In this document: positions 5,715-7,103 of the stretch, piece by piece | Layout of the letters: each line of letters begins with the position of its first letter | How positions within the stretch are numbered: position 1 is the first letter of the stretch | Assembly (NCBI GenBank): GCA_031267175.1 | Contig: JAIRZP010000165.1 | Span: forward strand, 1-7,103 | Length of the DNA: 7,103 nucleotides | Origin: Coriobacteriales bacterium | GTDB taxonomy: Bacteria > Actinomycetota > Coriobacteriia > Coriobacteriales > UBA8131 | Direction of reading: 5' to 3' | The notes under the pieces: model-generated | What the model was told of the DNA's origin: nothing | Seen by the model: the letters and a program-made list of their open reading frames with translations, nothing else | Database searches by the model: none | Position numbers and translations under genes: made by a program

Positions 5715-6062
5715 TCAGACGGCCACGTTATCCGCATCCACCACGACGATGTTCGGCTTCCAGGACTGAGCCTCTTCCGGGGTCATCTGGGCGTAGCTCA
5801 TGATGATGACGCGGTCCCCTACCTGCATGCAGCGGGCAGCGGCCCCATTCAGGCAGATAATGCCGGAATGGGCAGCACCCGCGATGGTATAGGTCTCAAG
5901 CCGGCTGCCGTTATCGACGTCCACGACCTGCACCTTCTCGTACTCGAGTATTCCCGCCGCCTCCAGAAGGGCCGCGTCTACGGTGATACTCCCGACATAG
6001 TTTATATTTGCCTCGGTTACGACGGCGCGATGGATCTTGGCTTTCAGCATGGTTATCTGCAC
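5715..6062 (-). CDS. panD: Aspartate 1-decarboxylase proenzyme
   Basis: PanD removes the alpha-carboxyl group of L-aspartate to give beta-alanine, the substrate that PanC joins to pantoate. The 115-residue proenzyme should cut itself between Gly24 and Ser25 (YVGSITVD), turning Ser25 into the pyruvoyl cofactor of the alpha chain. Known active-site residues are in place: Lys9, His11, Tyr22, Arg54, Thr57, Tyr58 and the NGAAA loop (72-76). The GTG at 6062 is chosen because MQITM aligns with the MIRTM/MYRTM ends of the E. coli and B. subtilis enzymes and puts the cleavage site exactly at 24/25. An ATG 12 bases later would shift it. It starts 9 bases after panC, with AAGG-type sites in the end of that gene. 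It is slightly shorter than the 126-127 residues usual, at the C-terminal tail only. Confidence 0.97.
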   Translation of the reverse strand: MQITMLKAKIHRAVVTEANINYVGSITVDAALLEAAGILEYEKVQVVDVDNGSRLETYTIAGAAHSGIICLNGAAARCMQVGDRVIIMSYAQMTPEEAQSWKPNIVVVDADNVAV

Positions 6063-6071
6063 GGTACTACC

Positions 6072-6920
6072 TTAGTCCTTAAGTAAGAGATTGTCTATGA
6101 GACGCGTTGTTCCCATATACACAGCTGCGGCACAGAGCGTGGGCCCGCTGAGGTCCGGCACCGGCCTCATGTCGAGAGGATCGACCAGCGCGAGATAGTC
6201 GATGCGGGCCAGCGGCTCGGCCTCGATACGCTCACGGACAGCCCGAAGCACGACCTCGGTGTCTGCATCACCGGCTTTGACAAGGTTGTTGCCTGCCAAC
6301 AACCCCTCGTAGAGGCACAGCGCGGCCCTGCGCTCCTCGGGGCTCAGATAGGTATTGCGAGAGCTTAACGCCAGCCCGTCCGCTTCTCTCACGATAGGGC
6401 ACCCGATGATGGCGGTGGGCAGGTTGAGGTCGAGGACCATGCGCCGTATGACCGCAAGCTGCTGTGCGTCCTTCTGGCCAAAGTAGGCCCGGTGAGGCTG
6501 CACAAGGTGCAGGAGCTTTGCGACCACCGTGCACACTCCCCTGAAATGCCCTGGTCTGCTTGCTCCGCAGAGTCCCAGTGATGGCCCGGCCTCCATGATT
6601 ACGTAGCTGCAGAAGCCCGGGGGATACAGCTCTTCCGGGCTCGGGTTAAAGACCAGGCTCGCGCCGCTCTGCTCGCAGAGCTCGGTATCACGGCCCAGAT
6701 CGCGCGGATAGCTGGCCAAGTCCTCCGTAGGGCCAAACTGGAGCGGGTTGACGAAAATGCTCACGACGACCCGGGCGTTTTCCCTTGCCGCCGCCTCGAT
6801 AAGGCTCGCGTGACCGCGGTGAAGGTAGCCCATGGTAGGCACCAGGCCAACTGAGAGCCCCTCGCGCTGCCACGCGGCGCCTTGCTGCCGGACATCCTCG
6901 ATATGCTGACAGATTTGCAA
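6072..6920 (-). CDS. panC: Pantothenate synthetase (pantoate--beta-alanine ligase)
   Basis: PanC joins D-pantoate and beta-alanine using ATP, through a pantoyl-adenylate, to make pantothenate in the cytoplasm. The 282-residue product has the family motifs in order: PTMGYLHRGH (28-37, with the HIGH-like HRGH), FVNPLQFGPTEDL (56-68), LCGASRPGHFRGVCTVVAKL (117-136), FGQKDAQQ (147-154) and LSSRN (184-188). Length is normal for the family. The start is a TTG at 6920, giving MQICQHIEDVR, which resembles the usual PanC N-terminus. It has GGGGAG 8 bases upstream and begins 4 bases after the panB stop. The frame stays open further upstream to 7067, but that part overlaps panB and does not look like PanC. 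The call is very secure; the TTG start is well supported but not proven. Confidence 0.96.
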   Translation of the reverse strand: MQICQHIEDVRQQGAAWQREGLSVGLVPTMGYLHRGHASLIEAAARENARVVVSIFVNPLQFGPTEDLASYPRDLGRDTELCEQSGASLVFNPSPEELYPPGFCSYVIMEAGPSLGLCGASRPGHFRGVCTVVAKLLHLVQPHRAYFGQKDAQQLAVIRRMVLDLNLPTAIIGCPIVREADGLALSSRNTYLSPEERRAALCLYEGLLAGNNLVKAGDADTEVVLRAVRERIEAEPLARIDYLALVDPLDMRPVPDLSGPTLCAAAVYMGTTRLIDNLLLKD

Positions 6921-6924
6921 GGCC

Positions 6925-7103
6925 TCACTCCCCTGCCCTGCGTTTGGCCTCTGCGAGGGCCTCCGGCTCAATCTTGTAACAGTACTCCTGTGCGGGGAAG
7001 CTGCCGTTTTTGACTTCCTCAATATAGGACGCGAAGCCCTCGCGCATGACCTTGCCCGCGTCGGCAAACTGCTTGACGAACTTTGCGGTGGTGCCGCCGT
7101 AGA
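6925..7103 (-). CDS. panB: 3-methyl-2-oxobutanoate hydroxymethyltransferase, C-terminal end (partial)
   Basis: Only the last 58 residues lie in the window; the gene continues past the right edge. They begin YGGTTAKFVKQFADAG and include SYIEEVKNGSFPAQEY, matching the C-terminal helix region of PanB, which makes ketopantoate from 2-oxoisovalerate with methylene-tetrahydrofolate. The tail after SFPAQEY (YKIEPEALAEAKRRAGE) is charged and somewhat long. The TGA at 6927-6925 is 4 bases before the panC start, and the end of the gene (GCAGGGGAG) supplies the ribosome site of panC, so the two are probably coupled in translation. The active site is outside the window. Confidence 0.93.
   Translation of the reverse strand, partial: YGGTTAKFVKQFADAGKVMREGFASYIEEVKNGSFPAQEYCYKIEPEALAEAKRRAGE

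Noticed and set aside
6921..7067. N-terminal extension of panC
   Set aside because: The frame stays open upstream but overlaps panB, is rich in Arg and Ser, and does not align with PanC proteins, which start at the TTG-encoded MQIC.

Overview
This window carries two metabolic modules, and every gene reads right to left on the minus strand. From the right edge come the 3' end of panB, then panC and panD, a tightly packed pantothenate (vitamin B5) operon. After a 158-base regulatory gap comes a complete five-gene ABC importer of the nickel/peptide (NikABCDE/Opp) family: a lipoprotein binding protein, two permeases and two ATPases. It ends near base 139. The last 138 bases hold no gene, but they contain several hairpins and a terminator that faces the opposite way.

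The substrate of the transporter is the main question, because this family carries peptides, nickel and other metal chelates. Three things point to nickel. The gap upstream of the binding-protein gene holds a perfect inverted repeat GAGTGTTAC-N13-GTAACACTC, which matches the GTGTTAC-N13/14-GTAACAC pattern I recall as the predicted NikR operator of Desulfovibrio-type bacteria. The first ATPase has a histidine-rich N-terminal tail (11 His in 49 residues). The binding protein ends with an HPHGHG motif. The likely control is nickel-bound NikR blocking a promoter that overlaps the operator. A shortened, apparently decayed copy of the operator lies about 70 bases upstream.

Spacing is operon-like. 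panB-panC have 4 bases between them and panC-panD 9. nikA-nikB have 57, nikB-nikC overlap by 14 on the chosen start, nikC-nikD have 3 and nikD-nikE 2. There is no strong intrinsic terminator between panD and nikA, so some read-through is possible. I see no functional link between pantothenate synthesis and nickel uptake.

The DNA is G+C-rich, uses TTG and GTG starts (panC, panD) and has a lipoprotein binding protein. A high-G+C anaerobe fits, perhaps a coriobacterium-like actinobacterium or, by the operator type, a deltaproteobacterium. This is a weak inference. I found no mobile element, CRISPR array, tRNA or rRNA, and no clearly new system. The unusual points are the His-rich ATPase tail, the operator and its decayed twin, and the palindromic structures at the left end.
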